Positions 8,162 to 16,744 of a DNA stretch of 64,000 nt are shown in pieces. Numbering within the stretch: the stretch's first letter is position 1; each line of letters opens with the position of its first letter. The position numbers were made by a program, and so were the translations under genes. The stretch comes from Bacteroidetes bacterium GWF2_41_31 (lineage in GTDB: Bacteria > Bacteroidota > Bacteroidia > Bacteroidales > F082): contig MEOL01000014.1 of the NCBI GenBank assembly GCA_001769215.1, forward strand, positions 124,001 to 188,000, in the 5' to 3' direction. The notes below the pieces were generated by a model. That model ran no database searches and was not told the origin of the DNA. It saw only the letters and a program-made list of their open reading frames with translations.

Positions 8162-9484
8162 ATGTCGATCTCACAAAAAAATCTCCGGGAAATTCTGGAA
8201 AAACTCAACATTGAACAGCTCAATCCCATGCAGGAAGAAGCGCAGCTGGTTATTGAATCCAATTCGGATATTATGCTGCTTTCTCCCACCGGAACGGGCA
8301 AAACACTGGCATTTCTTTTGCCGGTCATAGCCGGATTGGACACCGATTCCAACGAAGTGCAGGTGCTTATTTTGGTGCCATCCAGAGAATTGGCCATTCA
8401 AATTGAACAGGTCATCCGCGAAATGGGAACCGGATTTAAAACCAATGCCGTTTATGGTGGGAGGGCCGGATCACAGGATAAAATCGACTTGAAACACCGT
8501 CCCGCGATCCTGATTGGAACACCTGGCAGGGTGGCCGATCATTTTCGGAAGGAATCCTTTCCCACCGAACAGATTCACACGCTTATACTCGACGAATTTG
8601 ATAAGTCGCTTGAGATCGGCTTCGAATCTGAAATGATAGAAATAGTGGATTCGTTGCCCAATCTAAAAAAACGGATTCTGACTTCAGCCACCCAACGATC
8701 AGAAATTCCTGCTTTTGTCGGGCTCCGAAATCCCGCGATCATTGATTATCTGCATGAAAAAATTTCAGATTTGACGGTTAAAACCATTCTTTCTCCCGGA
8801 AGGGATAAGCGGCCAACATTGGTGGATACCATTCATCACCTGGGAAACCAACCGGGCATTGTATTTTGTAATTTTAAGGATACCATTCAGGAAGTGAGTG
8901 ACTTTCTTTTGGAGAATAACATCGGACATGGTTGTTTTCATGGAGGGATGGAACAACAGGACAGGGAACGATCGCTGATTAAATTTCGCAATGGGACTTA
9001 TCAAATCATTGTTGCTACCGATCTCGCTGCCCGTGGGATTGATGTTCCTGAAATCAAATTCATTATCCATTATCAACTTCCAAAACACGATCACGAATTT
9101 ATCCACCGAAATGGAAGAACGGCGCGCATGCACAGCGAAGGAACTGCTTACGTATTGATTTCTGAAAATGAGTACCTGCCTGATTTTATTCGGCCAGACC
9201 AAACTAGGGAGGAGCTTGTAAAACAAGATAAAGGGTATGTTCAACCGGTTTCAACATGGGAAACCCTCTATATCACGGGAGGCAGACGCGATAAAATTTC
9301 GAAAGGAGACATTGCCGGGTTGTTTCTTAAACAAGGTGGCCTCGAAAATGAGGAATTGGGCTTAATCGAGATAAAACAGGATTGTGCTTTTGTGGCGGTA
9401 AAAGCCCAAAAGGCAGATGAAGTCATCCTGTTGACCAACAACAGCAAACTGAAGAAGAAAAAGGTAAGGGTCAGTTTGATATAA
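8162..9484 (+). CDS. DEAD-box RNA helicase, DbpA-like
   Basis: About 440 residues from the ATG at 8162. An upstream in-frame ATG would add a hydrophobic, Tyr-rich leader that is not expected in a helicase. Helicase motifs are all present: Q motif LNPMQEEA, I SPTGTGKT, Ia PSRELAIQ, Ib TPGRV, II DEFD (in place of DEAD), III SAT, IV GIVFCNF, V TDLAARGID, VI HRNGRTARM. The C-terminal 70 residues (ITGGRRDKISKGDIAGLFLK onward) match the DbpA RNA-binding domain, which in E. coli DbpA binds 23S rRNA hairpin 92. A role in large-subunit assembly is likely. TACCTTTA at 8150-8157, just before the ATG, could be a -7 element giving a very short leader. Confidence 0.9.
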   Translation: MSISQKNLREILEKLNIEQLNPMQEEAQLVIESNSDIMLLSPTGTGKTLAFLLPVIAGLDTDSNEVQVLILVPSRELAIQIEQVIREMGTGFKTNAVYGGRAGSQDKIDLKHRPAILIGTPGRVADHFRKESFPTEQIHTLILDEFDKSLEIGFESEMIEIVDSLPNLKKRILTSATQRSEIPAFVGLRNPAIIDYLHEKISDLTVKTILSPGRDKRPTLVDTIHHLGNQPGIVFCNFKDTIQEVSDFLLENNIGHGCFHGGMEQQDRERSLIKFRNGTYQIIVATDLAARGIDVPEIKFIIHYQLPKHDHEFIHRNGRTARMHSEGTAYVLISENEYLPDFIRPDQTREELVKQDKGYVQPVSTWETLYITGGRRDKISKGDIAGLFLKQGGLENEELGLIEIKQDCAFVAVKAQKADEVILLTNNSKLKKKKVRVSLI

Positions 9485-9570
9485 TTCTATATCCCTGTTT
9501 TAGGTTATTATTTTATCTTTAAGCCGCAGTTCAGGCAGGGTTTTCCCCCCAAAAAATCCCAAATCCTAAA

Positions 9571-9828
9571 TCACTCGGGTTTTTCCTCTTTCGGAGTCCT
9601 CTTATCTATTACACCTCTTTTGTAAATAACCAGACCATTCAGGAAGTTCCTCAATATCTGATCCTGAAGTTCCATATACTTAGGATGATCGACGCTTCTA
9701 AAAAAGGCACCCAATTCACCTTTTGAAATCTTATAATCAACAAGCCGGAGAATTTCGATGATGTCATCATCACGCAACTTCAATGCGACCCTCAGTTTTT
9801 TTAGTATGTCATTGTTTGATAGAGCCAT
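9571..9828 (-). CDS. DUF1456 family protein (YehS-like, single domain)
   Basis: An 85-residue protein, MALSNNDILKKLRVALKLRD, with the DUF1456 pattern: NDILKKLRVAL and DDDIIEILRL in the first half, then GELGAFFR and the conserved L.NFLNGL near residues 60-68. E. coli YehS has two such domains in about 156 residues; here only one is present, followed by a charged tail (RTPKEEKPE). Function is unknown in the family. It is cytoplasmic, monocistronic and convergent with the helicase gene. Confidence 0.8.
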   Translation of the reverse strand: MALSNNDILKKLRVALKLRDDDIIEILRLVDYKISKGELGAFFRSVDHPKYMELQDQILRNFLNGLVIYKRGVIDKRTPKEEKPE

Positions 9829-10039
9829 GGCTTTCTTTTAGGGCGCAATTTACGAAAAAATGAGAAATGGTCATATCATAAAAATCAATTGTTAATGATA
9901 GATTAGAGTTACGTGGACATGGAACATGATAGTTGATTCTTGATTAAACATTTGCAAATCAGACCATTCAAGTTAATGAAAGTTTGTTTTTTCTTTTCTT
10001 TAAATAATTTAAGATAATAAAGAATTAAATAGTTTAAAT

Positions 10040-10094
10040 ATGATAACTATCATGGTCAATCCTAAGCTGGCAATTGACAAGGATCGTACCTTTG
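10040..10094 (+). promoter_or_regulatory. candidate regulated promoter of the nos cluster
   Basis: The 332-bp gap 9829-10160 holds no gene. It contains a perfect inverted repeat ATGATA-AC-TATCAT at 10040-10053 and a consensus -7 element TACCTTTG at 10087-10094, 66 bp before the cytochrome start. No -33 TTG is present at the right distance, which fits an activator-dependent promoter. A related half site, ATGATAGTT, occurs near 9925. The regulator is unknown; a Crp/Fnr-type protein is a guess from the symmetry and the genes served. Confidence 0.4.
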
Positions 10095-10160
10095 TCGAAG
10101 AATTAACGAATCTGATTTGTATAATCATAAAATTAACTGATCACTAATAAACTAACTACA

Positions 10161-10622
10161 ATGAAAATTATATATTTAATCATCTTCTTGGTTGTAACTA
10201 CTGCTATTTCTTGCGGTTCAGGCAAGCAAGGTGCAGATGCAGACAAAGGTACGGAACAAAAAACCGGAGAAGCAACGGTTCATGACCCCATGAAGAACAA
10301 AGGAATTGGACCTATTAAAAATATCGTGATTGCCAATGAAATTGATCTGGAAATGGCAGCAAAAGGCGAAGAAATCTACAACCTGAAATGCAAAGCCTGT
10401 CATAAACCCACCGAGAAATTTATCGGGCCGGCACCAAAAGGCGTTTTAGACAGAAGGACACCTGAATGGGTGATGAACATGATATTAAACCCGGAACTCA
10501 TGATTAAAGAAGATCCTGATGCCAAAGCACTTTTAATTGAGTACAACATGGCTCCCATGGCCAATCAGGGAATTACCGAGGAAGAAGCCCGGGCCATGCT
10601 CGAATATTTTAGAACTTTATAA
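10161..10622 (+). CDS. c-type cytochrome lipoprotein preceding nosZ
   Basis: A 153-residue exported monoheme cytochrome. It starts with a lipoprotein signal (MKIIYLIIFLVV, lipobox AISC with Cys about 18), then a low-complexity linker, and a single heme site CKACH at about residues 78-82. A likely distal Met is in YNMAPMANQG (about residues 129-138). It is encoded 12 bp before nosZ and so probably passes electrons to NosZ in the periplasm, a common arrangement in clade II nos clusters. The heme protein is certain from the motif; the electron-donor role is inferred from position. Confidence 0.88.
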   Translation: MKIIYLIIFLVVTTAISCGSGKQGADADKGTEQKTGEATVHDPMKNKGIGPIKNIVIANEIDLEMAAKGEEIYNLKCKACHKPTEKFIGPAPKGVLDRRTPEWVMNMILNPELMIKEDPDAKALLIEYNMAPMANQGITEEEARAMLEYFRTL

Positions 10623-10634
10623 ACGAAAAGCCTT

Positions 10635-12617
10635 ATGAAATATATAAATAAAATGAAGAGTGTTCTAACTCTTATTGTAATTGCTTTGATCGTGGCGGGG
10701 ATTTCCTCTTGCGGTCAACAGGCTAAAGATACGGATGCGTTTCGTAAGGGCGCACTCAGTAGTGATGTTGCCTCCAGAGTATATGTAGCTCCCGGGGAGT
10801 ATGATGAATTTTACGCCTTTGTTTCAGGTGGGTTTAGCGGACAACTGGCGGTTTACGGTCTTCCATCAGGTCGTTTACTCAGGGTGATACCTGTTTTCTC
10901 GGTAGATCCTGAAAAAGCCTATGGTTTTAGTGAAGAAACCAAACCGATGCTGGAGACTTCCTTTGGTTTCCAGCCATGGGACGATGCCCATCATCCTGAA
11001 CTTTCACAAACCGATGGCAATACGGATGGACGATGGTGTTTTATCAATGGCAACAACACACCACGTGTGGCACGAATCGACCTCACTACTTTCGAAACGG
11101 CTGAAATTATCGAAATCCCAAATAGCGGCGGAAACCACTCATCGCCCTTTACCACCGAAAATACAGAATATGTGGTTGCAGGAACCCGTTTTAGCGTTCC
11201 TTATCCACAGCAGGATGTGGCCATCAATACCTATGCCGATAAATTTAAAGGGATGCTTTCCTTTATCAAAGTGAATCCGGAATCGGGTTTGATGAACATT
11301 GAATTTCAGGTATTGTTGCCTGCCTTCGATTACGACCTCGCCCATTCGGGAAAAGGCAAATCTCATGGATGGACTTTCTTTACTTCTTATAATACCGAAA
11401 AGGCAAGTACACTGCTTGAGGTGGGAGCTTCACAAAACGACAAAGACTTCATCGCCGCCATCAACTGGAAAAAGGCGGAAGAGTATTTGGCTCAGGGAAA
11501 AGGACATGACGTGCCGGCCAATTATAAACACAATGTGTATGATGAGGCTACTCACATGGCCACCTCGAATCAAATGAACACGGTAAAGGTCCTCCTTCCG
11601 GAAGAATGTCCCGGATTGGTTTATTTTTTACCAACTCCCAAATCTCCTCATGGAATTGATGTAGACCCCACCGGTGAATACATCGTGGGCAACGGAAAAC
11701 TTTCCGCCGATCTCACGGTACACTCCTTCACCAACATGATCGCCGCCATCGATAACAAAGAGTATGACACCATTATTGAAGGAATACCTGTTTTGAAATT
11801 TGAAAAGGTTTTGGCAGGGACAGTTAAAGCTGCGGGCCTGGGACCATTGCATACCGAGTTTGATGGCAGGGGCAATGGCTATACTTCTTTCTTTATCTCT
11901 TCGGAAATAGTCAAGTGGAAAGTGGGTACATGGGAAGTACTCGACAGGGTTTCAACTTATTACTCCATCGGGCACCTGATGATTCCCGGGGGCGACAGTA
12001 AAAATCCACAGGGAAAATATATGGTAGCCATGAACAAGATTACAAAAGACCGCTACCTCCCAACCGGGCCTGAAGTAACGCAGTCGGCACAGTTGTTCGA
12101 CATTACCGGTGATAAGATGGAGTTGCTGCTCGACTTCCCAACCATCGGTGAACCTCACTATGCTCAAGGTATTTCGGCTGACCGGATTGTTTCCAAATCG
12201 AAGAAAATATACAAACTCGAAGAAAATAACCATCCTTATGTAGCTAAAAGTGAAGATGCTACCAAGGTGGTGCGGGAGGGTAAAGACGTGCATGTGTACA
12301 TGACCATGATCCGCAGTCATTTTTCACCTGACAATATAGAGGGAATTAAAGTGGGCGATAAAGTATATTTTCATGTGACCAACCTGGAACAAGACTATGA
12401 TGTCCCACATGGTTTTTCGGTAATGGGATTTGAAAATGCCGAAATACTGGTTATGCCTGGTCAAACCGAAACCATTACCTGGGTACCTTCCAGGGTGGGC
12501 GTGTATCCATTTTATTGCACCGACTTCTGTTCTGCTTTACATCAGGAAATGCAGGGCTATATCAGAGTATCCGCTGCCAATTCCACCACCGAACTGAAAT
12601 GGTCCTTGGGAGAGTAA
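10635..12617 (+). CDS. nosZ: nitrous-oxide reductase, Sec-dependent (clade II)
   Basis: The 660-residue enzyme reduces N2O to N2 in the periplasm. The signal (MKSVLTLIVIALIVAG, then SSC) is Sec/lipoprotein-like with no twin-arginine motif, which marks clade II. The beta-propeller has the His-rich CuZ segments DDAHHPELSQTDG, GGNHSSPF, GKSHGWTFF, SPHGID, GPLHTEFDG and GEPHYAQG. The C-terminal cupredoxin domain has the CuA ligands in HGFSVMGF and FYCTDFCSALHQEMQG (about residues 625-640). All expected ligand regions are present, so the enzyme looks functional. It follows the cytochrome gene and is followed by a hairpin and the accessory genes. Confidence 0.97.
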   Translation: MKYINKMKSVLTLIVIALIVAGISSCGQQAKDTDAFRKGALSSDVASRVYVAPGEYDEFYAFVSGGFSGQLAVYGLPSGRLLRVIPVFSVDPEKAYGFSEETKPMLETSFGFQPWDDAHHPELSQTDGNTDGRWCFINGNNTPRVARIDLTTFETAEIIEIPNSGGNHSSPFTTENTEYVVAGTRFSVPYPQQDVAINTYADKFKGMLSFIKVNPESGLMNIEFQVLLPAFDYDLAHSGKGKSHGWTFFTSYNTEKASTLLEVGASQNDKDFIAAINWKKAEEYLAQGKGHDVPANYKHNVYDEATHMATSNQMNTVKVLLPEECPGLVYFLPTPKSPHGIDVDPTGEYIVGNGKLSADLTVHSFTNMIAAIDNKEYDTIIEGIPVLKFEKVLAGTVKAAGLGPLHTEFDGRGNGYTSFFISSEIVKWKVGTWEVLDRVSTYYSIGHLMIPGGDSKNPQGKYMVAMNKITKDRYLPTGPEVTQSAQLFDITGDKMELLLDFPTIGEPHYAQGISADRIVSKSKKIYKLEENNHPYVAKSEDATKVVREGKDVHVYMTMIRSHFSPDNIEGIKVGDKVYFHVTNLEQDYDVPHGFSVMGFENAEILVMPGQTETITWVPSRVGVYPFYCTDFCSALHQEMQGYIRVSAANSTTELKWSLGE

Positions 12618-12655
12618 AAGGATTTTGCTGAAAAAGTCCGTATAGGCGATTTTTG

Positions 12656-12708
12656 AAACACCCGGTGATTTTTATCGGGTTTTCGGTAACTGATGCCGGG
12701 TGTTTTTA
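12656..12708 (+). terminator. hairpin with T-tract after nosZ
   Basis: AAACACCCGG at 12656-12665 pairs with CCGGGTGTTT at 12696-12705 around a loop of 30 nt, and the right arm runs into T residues. It lies 39 bp after the nosZ stop and could end or attenuate transcription, leaving the accessory genes at a lower level, or stabilise the nosZ 3' end. Confidence 0.55.
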
Positions 12709-12792
12709 AAACCGGAGTCTTTCTATAGGGATTTATCATTAAGCCAACTTTCTGGCTGTAAGTTGGTTGTTTAACCAATAAATACTTATCTC

Positions 12793-13347
12793 ATGAAAAA
12801 ATACGCAAGAGCAATCATGGTGATAGCAGCACTTACACTGGGATTGCTATTTGTTTTTCCCATGTGGAAGATTACATTGCTTGCACCTCAATATCCTACC
12901 GGTATTTCAATTGAAATTTTTGTCAATAACATCACCGGTGATATCTCTAACTTCAACATTATGAACCACTATGTGGGCATGAAGACAATTACCGTTAAAG
13001 GTTTCCCTGAATTGGCCTACATGCAATATATTGTATTGGCTATGATGGCTCTTGGTGTTGTGATTGGCCTGTTTGGAAAGAAATCCCATTTTTGGATATG
13101 GGTCGTGTTCATGATCGCATTTGGTACTGTAGGACTGTATGATTTCTATATCTGGGAGTACAATTATGGCCATACACTCGATCCGGCAGCCGCAATCAAA
13201 GTACCGGGTATGGCCTACCAACCACCCTTTATCGGGCGAAAAGAAATACTGAATTTTATCGCTTATTCCTTCCCCGCTTTGGGCGGATATGCCGTAGGTA
13301 TTTCAATTTCTTTGGCAGGATTTGCTGCACTCATTAAGCGTAAATAA
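12793..13347 (+). CDS. multi-pass membrane protein of nos cluster (NosB-like position)
   Basis: A 184-residue protein with four likely membrane helices: about residues 7-27, 76-95, 101-121 and 155-180. Between helices 1 and 2 is an exported-looking loop with FVNNITGDISNFNIMNHYVG, and between 3 and 4 a loop with YNYGHTLDPAAAIKVPGMAY that contains a His and a Met. It lies between nosZ and nosL. Clade II nos clusters typically carry a membrane protein, NosB, just after nosZ, with unknown role. This gene has that place and a similar size, so NosB is the best hypothesis, but no diagnostic motif was recognised. Confidence 0.7.
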   Translation: MKKYARAIMVIAALTLGLLFVFPMWKITLLAPQYPTGISIEIFVNNITGDISNFNIMNHYVGMKTITVKGFPELAYMQYIVLAMMALGVVIGLFGKKSHFWIWVVFMIAFGTVGLYDFYIWEYNYGHTLDPAAAIKVPGMAYQPPFIGRKEILNFIAYSFPALGGYAVGISISLAGFAALIKRK

Positions 13348-13373
13348 TTATTCACCCAATTTAAGTCTTTAAT

Positions 13374-13802
13374 ATGAAATTGATTGTTATATTGTTCGTT
13401 GCGGCTTCTTTTTTTGGATGTAGTACGGGTATTGAGCCAATAGCATATGGCCACGATGAGTGTTATTACTGTACCATGTCAATCGTTGAGCAACAATATG
13501 GAACCGAGTTGATTACCGATAAAGGAAAGATCAGGAAGTTTGATGCTGTGGAATGTATGGTGAACTTCATCCATAAAAACCCGGAATTGAAATACAATCA
13601 CCTGGTTGTGAATGTATTTGATAAACCGGGAGAACTTCTTGACGTCCATTCTTGTGTCTTTCTCCAATCTGAATCTTTGCCAAGCCCAATGGGAGCTAAC
13701 CTAACCGCTTTTAGCACAAAGGAAAAAGCCCTGGAAATGAAACAAAAAGTAAAGGGGGAACTATACACCTGGCAGGAACTTCTGGATAAAGAACGTTTAT
13801 GA
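13374..13802 (+). CDS. nosL: NosL copper chaperone lipoprotein
   Basis: A 142-residue lipoprotein (MKLIVILFVAASFFGC, Cys16). The mature N-terminus has the NosL copper site CYYCTM (about residues 31-36), followed by the alpha/beta NosL fold. NosL is an outer-periplasmic Cu(I) chaperone that works with NosD, NosF and NosY in building the CuZ centre of NosZ. The stop overlaps the nosD start in ATGA, so the two are translationally coupled. Length and motif fit the family. Confidence 0.92.
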   Translation: MKLIVILFVAASFFGCSTGIEPIAYGHDECYYCTMSIVEQQYGTELITDKGKIRKFDAVECMVNFIHKNPELKYNHLVVNVFDKPGELLDVHSCVFLQSESLPSPMGANLTAFSTKEKALEMKQKVKGELYTWQELLDKERL

Positions 13803-15070
13803 ACCGACCAAACGGCTATTCTGGTATTTGGGGCTTACAAATGGGGCTGCTTTTTTTAATGATCTTTTACTCATTTTTTTGTGCTGCCGGTACGGTGAAG
13901 GTGGATCAAAACGGGAAGGTGAAAACCATTCAGGAAGCTTTGGGGATGACCAGTCCGGGAGACACCGTTATGGTGTATGGAGGAAATTATTCCGAAGGAA
14001 CTATCCTGATCGATCAACCGCTAACACTCATTGGCATCAATCGTCCGATTATTGATGGTCATGACCGGGATTCCGACATCATCATCATCGCTTCCGATTC
14101 GGTAACCCTTGAAGGGTTTACCATTCAAAATGCAGGAACCAGCTACATCAAAGATCTGGCGGGAATCAGGGTTCGGCGGAAAAATAACTTCGTTATCAGG
14201 AACAACCACCTGATCAATACCATGTTCGGTATTTACCTGGAAAAAGCCACTGATGGTAAAATCGTTGACAATCAGGTAATAGGCCAGGCCATCGAAGAGG
14301 TTTCTTCCGGAAACGGAATCCATGCCTGGTATTGCAAAAACCTTTTCATATCGGGCAATACCGTCGAAAGCCACCGTGATGGAATCTATTTTGAATTTGT
14401 AGAATCGAGTCAGCTTGTAGACAACATCAGCCGGAACAATTTGAGGTATGGTTTGCATTTCATGTTCTCAAATAATGATGAATACACCAATAACCTCTTT
14501 GAGAGCAATGGGGCAGGAGTGGCAGTGATGTTCTCAAAAAACATCAACATGTACCACAACACGTTTACAAACAATTGGGGAAGTGCATCTTATGGATTGT
14601 TATTGAAAGAAATCTATGATGCCAGGATAGAAGAGAACATCTTTGATGGAAATACCATGGGAATAAAAGTTGACGGATCGACCAGGGTGACCTACCACAA
14701 CAATAGCTTTGAGAACAATGGTTGGGCCATCAAGTTTGTTGGTGGCTCTTACGACAATAAAATCAATAACAACAATTTCATCTCCAACTCTTTCGATTTG
14801 GTACTAGAGAGTGCCCGAAACAACAACACCATCGATGGAAATTACTGGAGTTCATACACCGGCTACGACCTCGACAAGAACGGAATTGGCGACATCCCGT
14901 TTCGTCCGGTGAAATTGTTTAGCTACATTGTTTCACGCACCCCTGAGTCGATGGTGCTGTTGCGAAGTTTGTTTATCGACATCATCGATTTTTCTGAAAA
15001 GGTAAGACCCATGTTCACACCTGAAAATGTGATGGACCATGCACCTCTTATGAATAAAGTAGTATACTAA
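13799..15070 (+). CDS. nosD: NosD periplasmic maturation factor
   Basis: A 423-residue exported protein with an N-terminal hydrophobic segment (LQMGLLFLMIFYSFF, about residues 13-27). The rest is a right-handed parallel beta-helix of Asn-rich turns (NNHLINTMFGIYLEKATDGK, then NRNNLRYGLHFMFSNND-like rungs), the carbohydrate-binding/sugar-hydrolase (CASH) type fold. The C-terminal NYWSSYTGYDLDKNGIGD (about residues 347-364) is the typical NosD end motif. NosD receives copper or sulfur cargo for the CuZ site, with NosFY as the membrane partner. It overlaps nosL by 4 nt and is 1 bp from nosF. Confidence 0.94.
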   Translation: MNRPNGYSGIWGLQMGLLFLMIFYSFFCAAGTVKVDQNGKVKTIQEALGMTSPGDTVMVYGGNYSEGTILIDQPLTLIGINRPIIDGHDRDSDIIIIASDSVTLEGFTIQNAGTSYIKDLAGIRVRRKNNFVIRNNHLINTMFGIYLEKATDGKIVDNQVIGQAIEEVSSGNGIHAWYCKNLFISGNTVESHRDGIYFEFVESSQLVDNISRNNLRYGLHFMFSNNDEYTNNLFESNGAGVAVMFSKNINMYHNTFTNNWGSASYGLLLKEIYDARIEENIFDGNTMGIKVDGSTRVTYHNNSFENNGWAIKFVGGSYDNKINNNNFISNSFDLVLESARNNNTIDGNYWSSYTGYDLDKNGIGDIPFRPVKLFSYIVSRTPESMVLLRSLFIDIIDFSEKVRPMFTPENVMDHAPLMNKVVY

Positions 15071-15071
15071 A

Positions 15072-15794
15072 ATGAGTCATATCATCCAAATAGCCAATCT
15101 ATATAAGTCTTTTGGTAAAACAAAAGTCCTTCAGGGTATTGACCTGAATTTTGAAGAGTCGAAAATATCGGTGGTATTGGGACCAAACAGTTCCGGGAAA
15201 ACAACCCTGATTAAATCCATTTTGGGGATGGTGATACCCGAGAGCGGATCCATCAAAGTAATGAGAAAGGAGATCAAAAATCAATGGGCCTACCGGGAAA
15301 ACATCAGCTATTTACCGCAGATTGCCAATTTCCCCGCCAACCTCACGGTGCAGGAGTTGGTTAATATGATTACCGACCTACGGGGTAAAGCAACTCATGA
15401 GGAATCGGATTTGATCAACGACTTTGGTCTTGGTCCATTTATGAAAATCAGGTTGACGAACCTCTCGGGAGGAACCAAACAAAAAGTGAACATCCTGTTG
15501 GCCTTTATGTACGATTCTCCCATTATGATGCTGGATGAACCCACCAATGGACTTGACCCGGTAGCTCTCATACGACTAAAAACGCTTATAAACAGGAAGA
15601 AAGCAGAAGGGAAGTCATTTTTAATCACCACCCACATCATGCAGTTGGTTGAGGAACTGGCGGATGAAATTGTGTTCATCCTCGAAGGAATGGTTTATTT
15701 CAAGGGAACCGTAGCCTCGTTGAAAAAGACCTTTGATGAGCCCAACATTGAAAAGGCCATTGCCAAAATTTTATTAAAGAACAACGTAGTTTAA
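15072..15794 (+). CDS. nosF: NosF ABC transporter ATPase
   Basis: A 240-residue ABC ATPase with Walker A GPNSSGKTT (residues 37-45), signature LSGGTKQKV (about 133), Walker B MMLDEPTNGLDP (about 153) and H-loop TTHIM (about 183). It starts 1 bp after nosD and is followed after 4 bp by the nosY permease gene. NosF powers NosY in the maturation of NosZ, probably in complex with NosD. The identification rests on the ABC motifs plus the nosDFY order. Confidence 0.93.
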   Translation: MSHIIQIANLYKSFGKTKVLQGIDLNFEESKISVVLGPNSSGKTTLIKSILGMVIPESGSIKVMRKEIKNQWAYRENISYLPQIANFPANLTVQELVNMITDLRGKATHEESDLINDFGLGPFMKIRLTNLSGGTKQKVNILLAFMYDSPIMMLDEPTNGLDPVALIRLKTLINRKKAEGKSFLITTHIMQLVEELADEIVFILEGMVYFKGTVASLKKTFDEPNIEKAIAKILLKNNVV

Positions 15795-15798
15795 TCAG

Positions 15799-16581
15799 AT
15801 GCTGAAAATCTTAAAATATTCATTTTTCGACCTCATCAGGAGCAAATGGAGTTATGTCTACTTCTTTTTCTATCTGGTGATTTCCTCCAGTTTACTTTAT
15901 TTAAGTGGTGACATTTCGAAAGTCATTATCAGTTTGATGAATATCATCCTGATCCTGGTTCCGCTGATCGCCTCCATTTTTGGGGTGATGTATTATTATA
16001 ATTCCAGAGAATTCACCGAATTGCTGCTGGCCCAGCCCATTAAGCGCACCAACATTTTCCTTGGACAGTACATCGGACTTGCCGTTTCCTTGTCTTCCAG
16101 TCTGCTGTTCGGGTTAGGAATCCCTTTTTTGCTCTTCGGCATCTTCCGGTCAGCCGAAATCTGGAATTTTATTATCCTGATTGTTACCGGGGTATTTCTC
16201 ACGTTTATTTTTAGTGCCATTTCGTTTTTGGTCGCCCTTAAAAACGAAAACCGGCTTAAAGGATTTGGAATTGTGATTTTTCTTTGGATGTTTATGGCCA
16301 TAATCTACGATGGCCTTTTTCTGCTTTCGTTGATTGTTTTTAAAGAATATCCCATTGAAACAATTTCTCTCACTCTTTCGATGCTCAATCCCATCGATCT
16401 ATCCAGGATTCTCATCTTGTTAAAACTCGATATCTCTGCCCTCATGGGTTATACTGGAGCCGTTTTTAGAAAGTTTTTCGGCACCGATACCGGTTTATTG
16501 TTATCAACACTCATACTGATTATGTGGACTGTTTTACCGGTTTGGGCCATCGTCAGGGTGTCGGGCAGGAAAAATTTTTAA
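15799..16581 (+). CDS. nosY: NosY ABC transporter permease
   Basis: A 260-residue inner-membrane protein with six hydrophobic helices, starting MLKILKYSFFDLIRSKWSYV and ending in a short basic tail. The ABC-2 type pattern is visible: FYLVISSSLLYLSGD in the first helix, the TELLLAQPIKRTNIFLGQY coupling region (about residues 75-93) and a Gly/Leu-rich third helix. It is the partner of NosF in the putative sulfur/copper export step for CuZ assembly and the last gene of the nos cluster. No clear terminator was seen in the 163 bp that follow. Confidence 0.92.
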   Translation: MLKILKYSFFDLIRSKWSYVYFFFYLVISSSLLYLSGDISKVIISLMNIILILVPLIASIFGVMYYYNSREFTELLLAQPIKRTNIFLGQYIGLAVSLSSSLLFGLGIPFLLFGIFRSAEIWNFIILIVTGVFLTFIFSAISFLVALKNENRLKGFGIVIFLWMFMAIIYDGLFLLSLIVFKEYPIETISLTLSMLNPIDLSRILILLKLDISALMGYTGAVFRKFFGTDTGLLLSTLILIMWTVLPVWAIVRVSGRKNF

Positions 16582-16744
16582 CCTGTTCCGGGGAACCTGA
16601 ATGTACTGTTGAGATCATCATGCCTTACATTTGGCTTAACCAGCTTTCTCTTCATTTTTTATTTTAAGAGTGTGATCATATCAACAATCAAATTGATATT
16701 GTTAACTTTACGTCTTGTTAATAGAATAGTTAAGACTTCAGACC

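Noticed and set aside
12557..12778. 73-codon frame over the nosZ 3' end on the minus strand
   Set aside because: It runs through the nosZ end and the post-nosZ hairpin, with no features of a protein.
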